From Capillidium heterosporum (lineage: Eukaryota; Entomophthoromycota; Entomophthoromycetes; Entomophthorales; Capillidiaceae): 64,000 nucleotides of DNA. This document shows, piece by piece, positions 1 to 11,488 of the stretch. Positions within the stretch are counted from its first letter, which is position 1; every line of letters starts with the position of its first letter. The position numbers were made by a program, and so were the translations under genes. The stretch is from assembly GCA_016630905.1 (NCBI GenBank), contig WBMQ01000004.1, positions 2,046,001 to 2,110,000 of the forward strand. Direction: 5' to 3'. The notes under the pieces were generated by a model. That model worked only from the letters and a program-made list of their open reading frames with translations. It ran no database searches and was not told the origin of the DNA.

Positions 1-1128
1 AGATCAATGTAGATGGTAAGGAGATGTGGCAGATCGCTTAAATGTTAAGTTTATTATTAAAGGTACTTTTATTGTTTATTTGTGACTTTTTAAAGCCTTA
101 CTTGATGGTGTTTATAGTAGCATCCTTTTATTTTTTAAAGCAATTCACGGCACGAAAGTTTTAATCCACCGACTACTATACCTATGTACTCATTCCAATT
201 TAATCTAGAATATAAATGTTTTATGTAAAGTATTTTTCTAGATTAACGATGTATAACTATATAAATCTTCGGACTTGTTTGACTTCATTGTCAACTTCAG
301 CTTTTTGATTAATCCTATAAGTATCAGTGCTTGATGTCAACTTTCCTACAATTCAGCAACTCCATCAATTGATTTCAATTCCCTTGCAATATAAACATTT
401 AGCTGAACCATTTTAGTGATAAAGTTTTTATCGAATAGCAATACATACTTTGGTTTAACTTGCTTTCTGATATTTATCAGTTGTGTATGTCATGTTAGAA
501 ACTCCTTACCATTTATTATATATATACATCCGATATTATTGGAATAGCCATTACACTTTTTATCTGATAAAAGAAACTGTTTCAACCAAGATTTGGTATT
601 CAAATATAGCTAGCTATAGGAAAACATGCTACTTCAATAGTATCCTTCCTAGCCTGATTTATCAAGTCTACCGGACTATAAAATGTTAACTTTATGCCCC
701 AAGTCCTACCTTACCAACTAAATGGGATGTTGACTAAACCTTCAACTAACTTTTGCAACCATACATCGACCACAATCTCGCTATTTTTTCATTCTATAAT
801 TTCCTTTTTGAACACAATAGGCTGAATGGTTAAACTTGCTGGAAAAGTAAATATTTTGTACTTGAATTAACACGATATACCGATATTATACAATAGGAAA
901 AATTCTTGTACATAAAATTAAGCATAATTAAAACAATGCTAACCTTGTTTTATATGATGTGAGGCAAACTTGCAGTTATAAAGCCAAACTATAAATTGGA
1001 AAGGCAAACCTCATTTACAAAATTCACCAAGCTTATTTTACTTTCTAAATCACTTACCACCTTCAACAACGACATCCTATATACTTTGTAACAAGCTATC
1101 CACAGTTTAACTCAAGCAACATACGAAG
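1..1128. other. Intergenic, no gene recognised
   Basis: AT-rich sequence with no convincing coding frame. A short open frame at 483-689 is rich in Tyr/Ile and looks like chance. The last 100 bases form the 5' flank of the gene starting at 1129. Confidence 0.5.
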
Positions 1129-2621
1129 ATGTCTAAAGGTGATTAGAGTCTATAGTATTTCGAAAACTAACAAAAGTGACTTCTAGATTCAACTACATAT
1201 CCACCTGAAAAGGTTGAAGATGTAAACGTCGTCCTCATTGATATCAAGGACCTTCCAAGTCAAGGTTTTAACTACGTTTATTCTTAATTTACTTACTGTT
1301 GTTAGAACCAGTACGCCAAGTGAAATGTAACAGATGGATAAAGGCCCTTAAGTGGATATCTCTTCTCACCATCGGATTCACTGTCTTCCACCTCTTCAAG
1401 CCTACCAACGTAACCAACTTTAAACTTACATAAATTTAACTTGTTACTTTTAGTTACAAATTTCAAGTTGGTTCAATATTGGCATCCAAACTTCCGAAGG
1501 CCAGATGATCCACTCCCAAGCTTTAAATCAGCAATGCAGCCCAACCTTGCCTTATAAATTAAATAACACTATCGAGATTGACCCCAACAACTTCAAGTCC
1601 ATAGGTTTAGCTGTATTGGGTAACTCCCAGCACAGTACCATTACCTTCAAGCGCCATGCCTCTTCCAAGATCACCGTTGATCATACTATTTTAGCCTCCG
1701 ATACCAAATCAAGCGATCACATCCAATTGAAGACCGACAGTATCGAAGGTAGCTACGGCGCCTTCTTCACCGAAACTAAGCCCAGCCCAACCAACTGTTA
1801 CAATGTCCATCTAACTGTCCATCTCCCTGACACTTTGAAATCCCTCCATAAACTTTGGATCTACCTGCCCAATGGAAACATCAACACCCAGCTTAAAGAC
1901 CTCAAAGTTGACAACATCAACTTGAGAGTCAACGTTGGGTCCATCCAGCTTTCCAACAAGGATGCTGATTCCATCACCTTATCTACCCACGTAGGCAGTG
2001 TATCTTTAACCAACTCCAATGCTCGAACTGGTTACCTTGGTATCAGATTCGGGTAGTATCTTCGCTAACAATGTTAAGTCTGACTACCTTTTCGCTAGAA
2101 CTTCGGTTGGCTCGTTGGATCTACACCTCAGTGAAGCCAACTCAGTACATACTAAGAACTACAACGGCAACTCCAACATTTTTGTCCAGAAAGTCAAGAA
2201 CAATACAGAAAGCTTAGCGGAATTGAAGGTAGAGAAATACCATGAATTCGAACAGATGTTCTTAAAGCTTTATCCTAAGCACCTTAATGCTCACCTTAAA
2301 AGTTCAAAGCACCACAATTCTCAATCTCACGCTTCATCTTCATCTCCTTCCCCTCAAGCCAACTACTACGGTTCAGAGAACAGTTTTATTCATGAGAGCT
2401 ACAACGGTGCTATTCAACTTTCTTTACCATCCAGCTTCCCTACCTCTTTCTATGCTAAGTCTTATGTAGGTAGAGCTAGTGTCTCGACCCCTAAAGAAAG
2501 TTCTTCTTTCCACTTCAACACCATCAGTTGGAATTACATTGAAGGCTATAACTTTGTGGATAATGACAATTCGGTACGTGTCATTACTTACAACGGATCA
2601 CCTCACATCAACTTTTATTAA
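1129..2621 (+). CDS. Membrane-anchored DUF4097-like beta-repeat protein, frame break near 2031-2056
   Basis: I place the start at ATG 1129. A tiny first exon (1129-1138) is followed by an intron ending at 1186, another short intron near 1265-1306, and one ending at 1453. The N-terminus is cytosolic and Pro/Asp-containing. A hydrophobic stretch (WISLLTIGFTVFHLF) makes it a probable type II single-pass protein. The rest consists of repeated strands of the type 'S/T-x-VGS-V/I', as in putative adhesin DUF4097 proteins of fungi. The 1505-frame ends with TAG at 2054-2056 while the continuation (SGSIFANN..., to TAA 2621) is +1 to it. A 16-base GT...AG stretch at 2031-2046 would restore frame but is too short for a normal intron. 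A sequencing indel or true frameshift are the alternatives. Specific function unknown. Confidence 0.6.
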
Positions 2622-2885
2622 AGGATTATGAGATTTTACGTATATACAGTAGTTAAGTTGTAGTTTTATTAGCTCATTGATATATAAGAAAGTTTAAATT
2701 CATAAATAAAATGAAATATGCTAAAAGATGCTTGACATTCTGTCTGGAATCGAATATAGTCAATAGCCAATGCAGGTATAAGTGCTCTAAATGGAATCAA
2801 ACCCTATATTGTAGTTCAAGTAACTTCTATAGTACTTACTACGGTTACAATTCAAGGTAGTTTGTAAGCTTTTATCTTTAGAGCA

Positions 2886-3711
2886 ATGCTTGCAAAGCGT
2901 TTCAATCCTGAACTCGCAGCTTCTTCAAGCTAGGATAAAGTTTCCTAGCCGAATTGTAAACCACATCTATAGCATTACATGAACACCACAATTTGGATTG
3001 GGTCAAGTTAGCTAGGTATTCAACTATTACACAGAGGCTGTAATTGGATCTTATGCAGGAAAAGATTGGACATTTGATTATTAGTGTTGCGTATAAGTGG
3101 ATCTGACATGCTTACTGGTCATAAATTTGAGCTTAATCGATAGTGTCTCATTAGAGAAAAACTACATTTTAAAGTTTGATTATGTTGCATTCTTTGAAAA
3201 CAAGTAGGTTTTTGATAATGTTGATCATAGATATGAAATCCAGCAATTCGAAACTATGGGAACACTGTTTCATATGTAGATGGCATTTACCTTACTATAT
3301 CATAGCGAGAAATTGTGCTCCATCATTAGATAAAAACCATAATGCTTCTTAACTAACTTGAGCAACGTAGGCTTGCTTGATGTTTCGACCTTTACTCAGT
3401 AATAAATCGGTGCCATCGCCTTTGAAGTTGTAGTAGATAAAGGGAGCTAAACTTTTATATATTTTTTTACTTTGCTCAAAACGGCATTGTCGGTTGGATT
3501 CAAGTAGTTGAAAGTACTAAGTTGGATGGGCGTTGGTAAGAAGGAAAAGTAGCTGGTTGGAGTCTATCTTGAATAAACTGTTCTTTAGATGCCTGGTATT
3601 GTTGATTTACCTTTCAACTTACCTAATACATATCTAAGGCTATAAAATACAAAGCTAACTAAAATACTATGTATTTACCTCTTGTATTTTGAATAGCGCT
3701 GTACTCTTTGA
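2886..3711 (+). pseudogene. Decayed coding sequence rich in TAA/TAG, family copy 1
   Basis: No open frame of the standard code spans this stretch. If TAA/TAG are passed, one frame stays open to TGA 3709-3711 and reads like protein. Blocks around ENK(TAG)VFD (3196-3216) and (TAA)IG...(TAA)TF...FFT (3403-3475) match a second locus at 26.45-26.8 kb, where the same places carry CAG or TAA. The two copies also differ by single-base shifts, so at least one is damaged. The protein family was not recognised. It could be an ordinary pseudogene; see the UAR findings. Confidence 0.35.
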
Positions 3712-4159
3712 CTTTGAAGAAGCTGAAGCTATCTCAGTAATGCAACTTTATATATTTGAAAAGTGATGTTGTGATGACTTGCAACTTTTTAGGGTTATCG
3801 TCCAAATGCTTATATTGCAAACAGGATACTATCTTGACACTAGTTTATATTAGATATAGAATCGAGCTAATAAACGCTATATTATCCTAGTTTTATTTAA
3901 ATTTCTATTGAGCTTACTTTCTATCTAGTATGCATAATAGAGTATAAACTCTTACACAAAAGTATAAGATTTTTATAGAACCCATCCAAGTGTTGCTAGT
4001 TTTCCTACAGTCAAGTAAACTTGCACTTCTATAAACGTACATTGATTATTTAATTTGATATAGTATTTCAAGTAAGCCTTCTAATAACCAATACAGCTGA
4101 TGTTTACCAACTTTATTTTGAAACCGGGTGCAGTCTTATCAAAAGATCCGATTGAGTGA

Positions 4160-4711
4160 CTTTAGAATCCTACCTCCAATTCCTTAACTTTTCAAATTGA
4201 AGTTTCGATACAAGCTGAGCTCGATTTAGGATCAAGTTTGTACTGGTATCGTGTTGCTACCAATCGACTAAAAGTTTTGAAGTAGCAGCTGATGGTCAAT
4301 TTTAAAAGCATCAGTGCTTTAAAAGATGGTTTATATTGTAAAAGCGATTACCATGTCAAAATTATGTATAAATGGAATTAAAAAGGTGAAAAGGTATATT
4401 TTAAAGTACTACTCTAATTTACTATACTTGTATTGCTCAACAATGCTATTTTCATGCCTAAATTTCAATTAGATGAAATCTACAGCCACATTTCCAAATA
4501 TAAAGTGCATCTACAAACATCACTTATAAAAAATATAGTATCGATGGATTTCAATTTGACTTTTTGTAATTAATCAAATCTCATTTATGCCTACATTCCT
4601 ATATTTCTTCAAAAAGTATTACGTTTTGTACCATTCTTTATAAATCCCTTCTTAGATGTGTATCTTTTACATATCCAAATAACTGCAGTTCTGAAGTCGA
4701 ATATAGGTTGA
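4160..4711 (+). pseudogene. Protein-like frame interrupted by TAA/TAG, unrecognised
   Basis: A frame of 183 codons runs from just after a TGA (4157-4159) to the TGA at 4709-4711. Its only interruptions are TAA/TAG. It contains coherent stretches such as SLTFQIEVSIQAELDLGSSL and YWYRVATNRLKVLK. Part of the AT-rich second half could be an intron starting at GTATAT near 4393. Upstream, an overlapping frame (VYQLYFETG, around 4100-4130) suggests that the gene once began earlier and is frame-shifted. Function unknown. Confidence 0.3.
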
Positions 4712-5300
4712 TAGGGGAATAAGATAAAATGAATTAGCTATAGCAACATTTCAAAGTTTAGTAGTTGATACGGTTGGGAATATTTATTACACTAATTTAT
4801 GACACCTATATATTCTGCAAATTGAAATAAATATATACAAAGTAATATGTTTTGTTGCTTTTCTAAATAATGGAAGATGGCTTTACTATATAGATGTATC
4901 TACGAATATCTGGATATATTAGAAAACCACCACCAGAATTGTTCAAAGTATACTTCATTTTAAAGCTTTCCAAGGTCACCGTAGATGTAAGTATAGTTTT
5001 GCACAAGCTAGTGAAGCCCATAATTAACAAAGTTGCTTTCAGGTTCAAATTGGCACTGTAGATTAAAAACTACACCCTAATTTGCAACTTGACTAAACCA
5101 ATTAAGATCAATGCTATAGCTATTTCATGCATTTTAGTTCATTTCGTACACTTATGACTGTATAAAGAATCAGTTCCAATGAAACTCTATTAAGCTACAT
5201 ACCATTTGCTAGCTTCCTTTTCCATTCTCTAATATCAACTTCAATTCTATGATTAAATTCAAAATCCAAGCACCTTCAGATTACGTTTCAATAGAAGGAT
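4712..5300. other. Intergenic, promoter side of TMEM234 homologue
   Basis: AT-rich. A minus-strand open frame at 4863-5048 has a hydrophobic N-terminus but no other support. No other gene seen. Confidence 0.4.
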
Positions 5301-5828
5301 ATGGTCGAAGTCAGTCAAGTGCTCCAACATGCTTTAGGGTTCTTTTTAGTGGCTTGTTGCTGGGGGTTAACCAACCCATTTATCAAATTAGGGACCAAAG
5401 GTTTGGAAAATGTCAAGCCTACCAAGCATTTGAACCAAACTTTTGCCGAGTACTACTACTTGTTTACCAGATGGCAGGTACATTTTGTAAAAATTAAATT
5501 TTGTTAATATTGTATTAGTATGTTTTACCATTAGCTATAAATTTAAGTGGTTCATTGGTATACTACTATACTTTAGGTCAAGCTGGTAGCTATTCCTTTT
5601 AGTTTTTTAATTTTCTAAAACTGTTTAGATTTATCTTTGGCTGTACCATTAACCAATTCTTTAACTTTAATTTTTACTCTGTTGGGAGGTTTATACCTCG
5701 GTGAAAAGGTGGAAAATAACTGTAGTTTAGATTACTATTACCATTATTAATATTTCATTTTAGATGCTTGGCTTGGAATGGGAATGATAATAGCTGGAGT
5801 TAGTCTCTGTGTAATGTCCAAACAATGA
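5301..5828 (+). CDS. TMEM234 family small multi-pass membrane protein
   Basis: Four exons: 5301-5477, 5519-5585, 5629-5721 and 5764-5828, with introns of 41-43 bases. The spliced protein of about 133 residues has four hydrophobic segments. Family hallmarks are WGLTNPFIKLG near residue 20, YYYTLGQADLSLAVPL in the middle, TNSLTLIFTLLGG, and a last segment ending GVSLCVMSKQ. Length and order match animal TMEM234, whose membrane function is poorly defined. It resembles half of an EamA/DMT transporter. The third donor (5722) was chosen because it keeps the spacing GEK...AWLGM seen in the family; the nearer GT at 5709 would break the frame. It ends in TGA. Confidence 0.85.
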
Positions 5829-6078
5829 AGGTTACTATTTATTTATTACAGAATTTTTACCTTAGCTATGCTTTACTAAATAAACAGTTTTAATTATAAC
5901 ACTACTTCTGTTTTATTATAGCCAACTTACAGTTTAAAGTCAAGCTAGTTTCTTATTTCCGCATAAACTCACCTTGAATTGATAGCGTCTTACCAGTTAG
6001 AATTTAAATCTTTTTATGAAATGAATAGTAAAATCAAAGCAAGGAATAGGTTGGAGCATTACTAAAGCTATTGAAAAC

Positions 6079-7637
6079 ATGAATTTTATAAAGCCAGGTA
6101 CAAATTATACTATTCAAATAGTAACATTTTACATTCAAATAGATTATCGATACCACGATAGCCTGATTTTATTAAAGTTAATTAAGAGCCCATCAGTATC
6201 AGATATAAATTTGCTTTCCCTAGAAAACAATGGCATTTATCTCAAGTATGATCCAAATGTAGATACAAATAACCGTCAGCCGATACCAACATTGTCCAGA
6301 AAAAGTACGTTACCTAACTATATTATTTTAAACCATAGTATTTAGTTGAATATCAAGAAGAGCTTTACTTGAAGGGATTGAATCCTATCGATACTATCTC
6401 ACGAGTGATGTCTGTGATAAATACCATCTCCAACAAACCTCCTAAGAGCGAATTGGCATATCTACGCAAGACTTTAGATTTTGAAGTAATTAAAAGAAGT
6501 ATTATAGATGCAGCTGTTGACAGGTAATTGTATTTCTTTTCATTACTTTTAAACTTAGATTTAGGATTAAACTTGAAATATCTACTGAATTTATGCAACT
6601 ATTTATGCCAATACTAGCCGAGCATTTCGAAGTAGAAGGTACAATGTTTCAATAGAATATACTAATAGCTGAGAATTATCTTTGGATAGCGACGAGTGGC
6701 CTTTGTTTGGAAATAGAATTCCCAATAGTATCTCTCAGAATGAATTGGAGTTACAACAACTAACTAAAATCCAACCAAATGGAGATATTTTAAAGAAAAG
6801 CGACCTTCCTGATAGCAAGCCTATAATAAAGTAACTTTTTAAAATATAGCTATCTAATTGTAAAGTGATTTCGAAGGACTTTCTCCAACACAACCTATGA
6901 GTAAAATGTATTGAAATATATAGATGATAAGCTAATATTAAGATTCAAACCTCAGAAGATGGAACTTTTACTTAAGGAATATAAACCAACAAGGTAATAT
7001 ATCATAGTTTCCTTCCTCACTTTTAGCCCTTTGCACCTAGTTGATCAGAGCTTGGAAGTCCTGGAAAAGCTTTATAAAGGAAAATTCTCTAAGTCGCTAC
7101 GACCTACTCTTATTGACGATAATCTGGATACCTTTAACTCTAACTTGAAGTTTCAACTGACGACCACTTGTTACAGACAAGATAAAGCTTCACTTCAAGG
7201 TAATAGTTTCTATACTTTAATACCAAACACATTTAGTCCCATATCTGAAGCATCCAAAAGAGTTAGACTTTACAAGAGAGATACGCTCCATAATGTTGAC
7301 TTTACTAGATCAAACGATAAATAAGTTTAGATTAAGGATCGACGATAAAGTGCATCTCCCAACAGATCAAATGGATGTAGGCTTGAGTAGCTCTCTAAAG
7401 CTCAAATGGATTGATAACAAAACTAAAGATCCCTTACAAGCAACTAAAAGACATAAACCAACGTATTCATCACCTCTTACACCTAATTTTCAATGTTACC
7501 AACCCAAAACACTGAGGATAAACGATGATAGCAAATCTATATACTTCAACACGAATGGGTTGAAACGTGTCTACAGCGATACCTGGAATAGGATCGAAAG
7601 TTTTATGAAATTTCAAAAGTTGCACAACCAGCACTAA
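6079..7637 (+). CDS. Unrecognised multi-exon protein
   Basis: ATG 6079 opens a short exon. At least seven small GT...AG introns keep one frame to TAA 7635-7637, among them 6098-6141, 6305-6349, one around 6521-6560, and 7200-7236. The assembled protein of roughly 390 residues is hydrophilic, without signal peptide or membrane segment. It has an acidic patch LSLDSDEWPLFG and a helical region near DFTREIRSIMLTLLDQTINK. No domain was recognised. Every splice is needed to connect coherent blocks, which supports a real gene, but the exact junctions are by eye. The apparent single-exon frames at 7031-7324 and 7293-7637 are joined by the 7200-7236 intron rather than being separate genes. Confidence 0.6.
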
Positions 7638-8728
7638 TAGTATCCTTTGTAATAAGTAATATAGGGTTCAGCTATTTACTAAATTAAAGCTTTATTTATT
7701 GGTACGATACACCATACTATCTTTTTGGTTCACTAAATTTATATCAAAATTTCATATAAGATGGAAATGCAAGTTTCTCAACAATATCTATATATCTTAC
7801 CTAAAATTTTATAATTTATGGTACTCTATTTATAGATAACCATCATAAAGAAGAGAAATAGAATGTATAGTATATCCTTCCTTTCTAATAAGCACCTCCA
7901 TAAAAACCGAACGATATCTACTCTATCTTTAGAGTGAAAGTATAAATTAGGGAAGTTAGCATTGTAGTTCAACTAACAGCATCTACACTTGAGATTGAAT
8001 CGATACAGCTTACAATATAACCAAGTGGTATATGATCCATCTCATCAAATTGAACTTTCTAATGTATGTCTTTATACTTTGAAATTGTAGATATCAATAA
8101 CAACTGGGGAAACTTTGCTAAAATTTTTATAACTTTAGATCGCTATTAGGTACCATGACAAAATCCTTGAATGCTGAGGTATATTGGACTGTTTTGGTAG
8201 TAGGGTCTCAGATCATTCAATATTACTATAAATATGGTATAACATCTAGATTTACAGTTATTTATAGACATGATGCCTTTAAGGAATCGATATCCGACAT
8301 CTTTGGATACCGAACTACCGATGTTGAAAACAGGGTTAGGTAGAGTAGTGATTTTATCAACTATTAAAACGAACTTGAACGAATTGTAAGTAATGTTGAT
8401 GGAAATAGGTCTTTAAAGTCAGTTTAAGGAATAGGCACTATTATTAACACATGTACACTATCTTATATCTTCAGTTTTGAAATTATATATCCATGCAGAA
8501 GGAATTCAATCATAGCATAAATCATAAATAAATATATATACAACCTAAAGCATTATAAAAGGATGCTAAAAAGAATTTTATTATCAACCTTAAGTTCTAC
8601 CAAACATTTATGCCAAAAACTAATATATCCTCAGTCCACCTATAGTTCAAGTTTGAAAAACCCATTGGAACTTTCTACGATTGCGCACTTCAAACCTACT
8701 GCTACCTTATACATCTATATCGGATGGA
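7638..8728. other. Mostly non-coding; two short doubtful frames
   Basis: AT-rich. Frames 8155-8343 (62 codons) and 8563-8781 (72 codons, overlapping the 3' end of the zinc-finger gene on the other strand) start with ATG but show no domain. I would not call them genes without transcripts. Confidence 0.35.
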
Positions 8729-9385
8729 TCAACGTACCCTACGCCTCTTGTTTTGAAGTTTTATTAAGCTATCCAAAATAATCGACTTTTCGGCCTTCAG
8801 TAATCGTATTTTCTCCTGTTTAAGTTCAAACTCCTCGCGATACTTTTCATTTTCGTCCTTTATAAAGTCCAACTTATGCTTGATCAAGAGATACTTACTT
8901 TTGACAGGCATCTTACTTGCTCCCTCCTTCTTAATCAGTTGTGAGTTGAAGTTTCGATTGGCTGTTCCTGAATTGTTGTTTGTTCCTTTTTCATTGTTAG
9001 GTCGGTTAGCCTCCATAGCTTCGATCACCTGCTTGTAGTCCTTGTGGCTTTGTTTGTGCTTGTTGAGGGAGTCGGATCTGGTAAACTCTTTGAGGCAACC
9101 GGGGTAGGGGCACGAAAACGGTTTTTCACCAGTGTGGCTACGTAGGTGTACAACTAGGGCAAACCTGGAGGCACAGGGTTTCCAGTTACGGATACAGTTG
9201 ACCCACTTGCAGATGTAGACTTCCTTCTTGGTACCTATATGAACGATGGAGAGGTGCTCGACCAAATCCTTTATTTCCTTGAACGGCTGCATGCAGTTCT
9301 CCCAGTGGCAGGCGTACCGTCTTGTATTTCCAAAGTCGTGGCTCATATTCTTTAGCTCGGTTTTAAAGTTTTCAATCGCTTCCAA
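8729..9385 (-). CDS. C2H2 zinc-finger protein, GLI/ZIC-like finger array
   Basis: Single exon, 218 residues, ending in TGA. Three C2H2 fingers fill residues about 25-115. The first is CHWENC...H...H with C-x4-C spacing. The second, CKWVNC...H...H, carries a long insertion. The third is a classical finger, CPYPGC...H...H, after the linker HTGEKPF. The unusual C-x4-C spacing and the insertion are typical of GLI/ZIC-class fingers and of a widespread fungal group of DNA-binding proteins. The C-terminal third is Lys/Glu rich and probably coiled coil (FELKQEKIRLLKAEKS), ending KRRRVR, which may serve as a nuclear signal. A nuclear transcription or chromatin factor is likely; its targets cannot be read from sequence. 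Confidence 0.8.
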   Translation of the reverse strand: MEAIENFKTELKNMSHDFGNTRRYACHWENCMQPFKEIKDLVEHLSIVHIGTKKEVYICKWVNCIRNWKPCASRFALVVHLRSHTGEKPFSCPYPGCLKEFTRSDSLNKHKQSHKDYKQVIEAMEANRPNNEKGTNNNSGTANRNFNSQLIKKEGASKMPVKSKYLLIKHKLDFIKDENEKYREEFELKQEKIRLLKAEKSIILDSLIKLQNKRRRVR

Positions 9386-10569
9386 AATGTTGTGGAGTTA
9401 AAGGAAAGGTAAGTTGAGGTAACATGTTTGGTAGTTACGCTTTAATGGCTGGGTAAAAGAACTGAACTTCAACCAATTACAATTTGGTACAAGGCGGTCT
9501 AACCAAGAAATTAGAACAGGATGAAACTTTGACTTGCAATTGGGGGGTCCATTACACTAAACTATTTGTTACTCAGTTGGATGCCAATTTCAGTTAACCC
9601 CATACCTGATCATATGATCGGCATAACGTGGCTTGGGGATTTGTAATTGATGGAATAAAAATGAGGTTGCAATGCCATAAATTGGCTCGACGTTCAACAG
9701 TGAATTGGCGTTGAGCTGCTTATCGGGTTTTAAAGATAAGGTTGAATAGTGATATACCGGCTTGTATGAAAGTGGACTCTAAGTAGGTGTCTAGTTGGAT
9801 GGCAAGCCATCCATAAAGGTTTTCAGTTAATAATAAACCCCATCCTCCTTGAAGCACCTGCTTCCTCTGCTTATGAATGATACTGATAAAATCAATACCT
9901 TTACCGTACAATGGAACCAAAGGCTTTTAAAACGTATATAACACCATCTAGCCCAACCATATAAGCTATATATTGGGCTAATGCTTCAATATACTTTTCA
10001 TAAATCCTTCATCCAAGTACTGTGAAAATGCACCTTATATGTATGAAATAGACTACCATTACAATATACATAGCACAGTTATATATATGAAATACGCTAG
10101 TCCTATCAAATATATACTATTTTTAAAGTTGTACTACGATGTTACTTTTAGCTTGATGCTTCGACCTAAAATAAACTATTAGTCGATAAAATAAACCTTT
10201 TTACTTATATGCAAGCCTAATATATGGGCTAAATTTTTAGGAACGTACAAAGGTAAACATAGTCAAACTTTTTAATGAAAATGCTAAACCATTAGCCTGG
10301 CTGAAATTATTTAACAAAACAATTGATTATATGCAACACTTAATAAACATATATAAGCAAATTAGATAACTGTTAAACAAGAGTCCATTCTCTTTCAAAT
10401 GTATTATACATATTGTTATACTGCCTTTTGAGAAACTATAGTTGAAATTTTGCAATAAATGAAACTCGATCAGCTTTCTTTATCAAACTTTTTGCAAAAT
10501 ATTATTGTATATAAATAAATTAAAATATGTGAGTAGGAATAGTATTTTATTTAAAACCGTCTAGAAAAC
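9386..10569. other. Intergenic, nothing recognised
   Basis: AT-rich. A minus-strand frame at 9720-9920 has no domain and appears accidental. No RNA gene seen. Confidence 0.45.
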
Positions 10570-11130
10570 TTAAAGGATATAGTACAAAGTGGAGGCCAAA
10601 GCTACAATCGAACTTCCAACTGCGAAAGTTGACTTCAAAGCGTTGGAGGAAGAGTCAGTTTCAAAGATATTGGTTCTGCTGCTGCTAGATTTCTTAGTAG
10701 TCGAGCCAGTCTCTTTAGTCAAAGTTTCCGATTTGGATTTCTCGGTTCCAGTAGTGGTTTCAGTAGCAGTAGTACTCTTATCGGTAACGGTAGTAGTTTT
10801 AGTATCGGTCTTGGATTGTGAAGATTTGGTCTCTTTAGTCTCAGTTGATGTCTTGGTTTCACTAGGGCGGGTAGTAGATTTGGCAGTCTCAGTGAATTTC
10901 AAATAGACATCCTTGACACAACTTTCGAAACACTGGTTGAAGTCGCCACCTAACTGTGTACAGTTGGTGTTACATTGATTAGTTAGTTCAGCTAGTTCGT
11001 CGCTGGGGTTGGGTAGACCTAAGCACTTGGCTATGCAAGCGACATCGCCCTTAGAGCAGGAGGAACAGTCCTTTGCTAGGATAGAGGTAGTTAAGGTGGC
11101 TAATACTAATGCTAGGTTGGTGAACTTCAT
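10570..11130 (-). CDS. GPI-anchored, Cys-rich Ser/Thr-rich surface protein
   Basis: 186 residues in one exon. There is a clear signal peptide (MKFTNLALVLATLTTSILA). A small domain with eight cysteines follows, spaced C-x2-C-x6-C-x3-C-x16-C-x3-C-x9-C-x3-C, recalling CFEM-type domains but not matching their usual spacing. A long Ser/Thr/Lys stalk is suited to O-mannosylation. The hydrophobic C-terminus (LKSTFAVGSSIVALASTLYYIL) has the form of a GPI-anchor signal. It probably sits on plasma membrane or cell wall. A plus-strand frame at 10589-10906 is only its complement. Confidence 0.8.
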   Translation of the reverse strand: MKFTNLALVLATLTTSILAKDCSSCSKGDVACIAKCLGLPNPSDELAELTNQCNTNCTQLGGDFNQCFESCVKDVYLKFTETAKSTTRPSETKTSTETKETKSSQSKTDTKTTTVTDKSTTATETTTGTEKSKSETLTKETGSTTKKSSSSRTNIFETDSSSNALKSTFAVGSSIVALASTLYYIL

Positions 11131-11488
11131 TTTTGTAGGATGGAAAAGATAGATAGTGGTGGTTTGAATAATAAAGGCTTGGGTGGAGGTTTATATAGTG
11201 TTTTTGGAATTTGGGGTTAGAAGTGGTTCTTAACAATATAGATGTGGTAAAAATATTTGCATAAGCGTTTGGATTGATTTGGAACGGTTATTAATACCTG
11301 AGCTAAATATACAAACTTATTATTTATAGAACCCACCTAAATATTTATCCCTGAGAAAAGCTATTTGCCCAGTTCGTTCCAATTTAGAGTACCCTTTTCA
11401 ATTTATATACTTTAATTAAGTAGGAATCTAGATTGGGACGTAAAATTTTGAAAAGTCCTTCAAGAACTCCACTACAACAAAAATAAAG

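Noticed and set aside
2031-2046. A 16-base intron in the DUF4097-like gene
   Set aside because: It fits GT...AG and phase but is far shorter than all other introns here (35 bases or more).
10589-10906. Val/Ser-rich plus-strand frame
   Set aside because: Complement of the Ser/Thr-rich stalk of the GPI protein on the minus strand.
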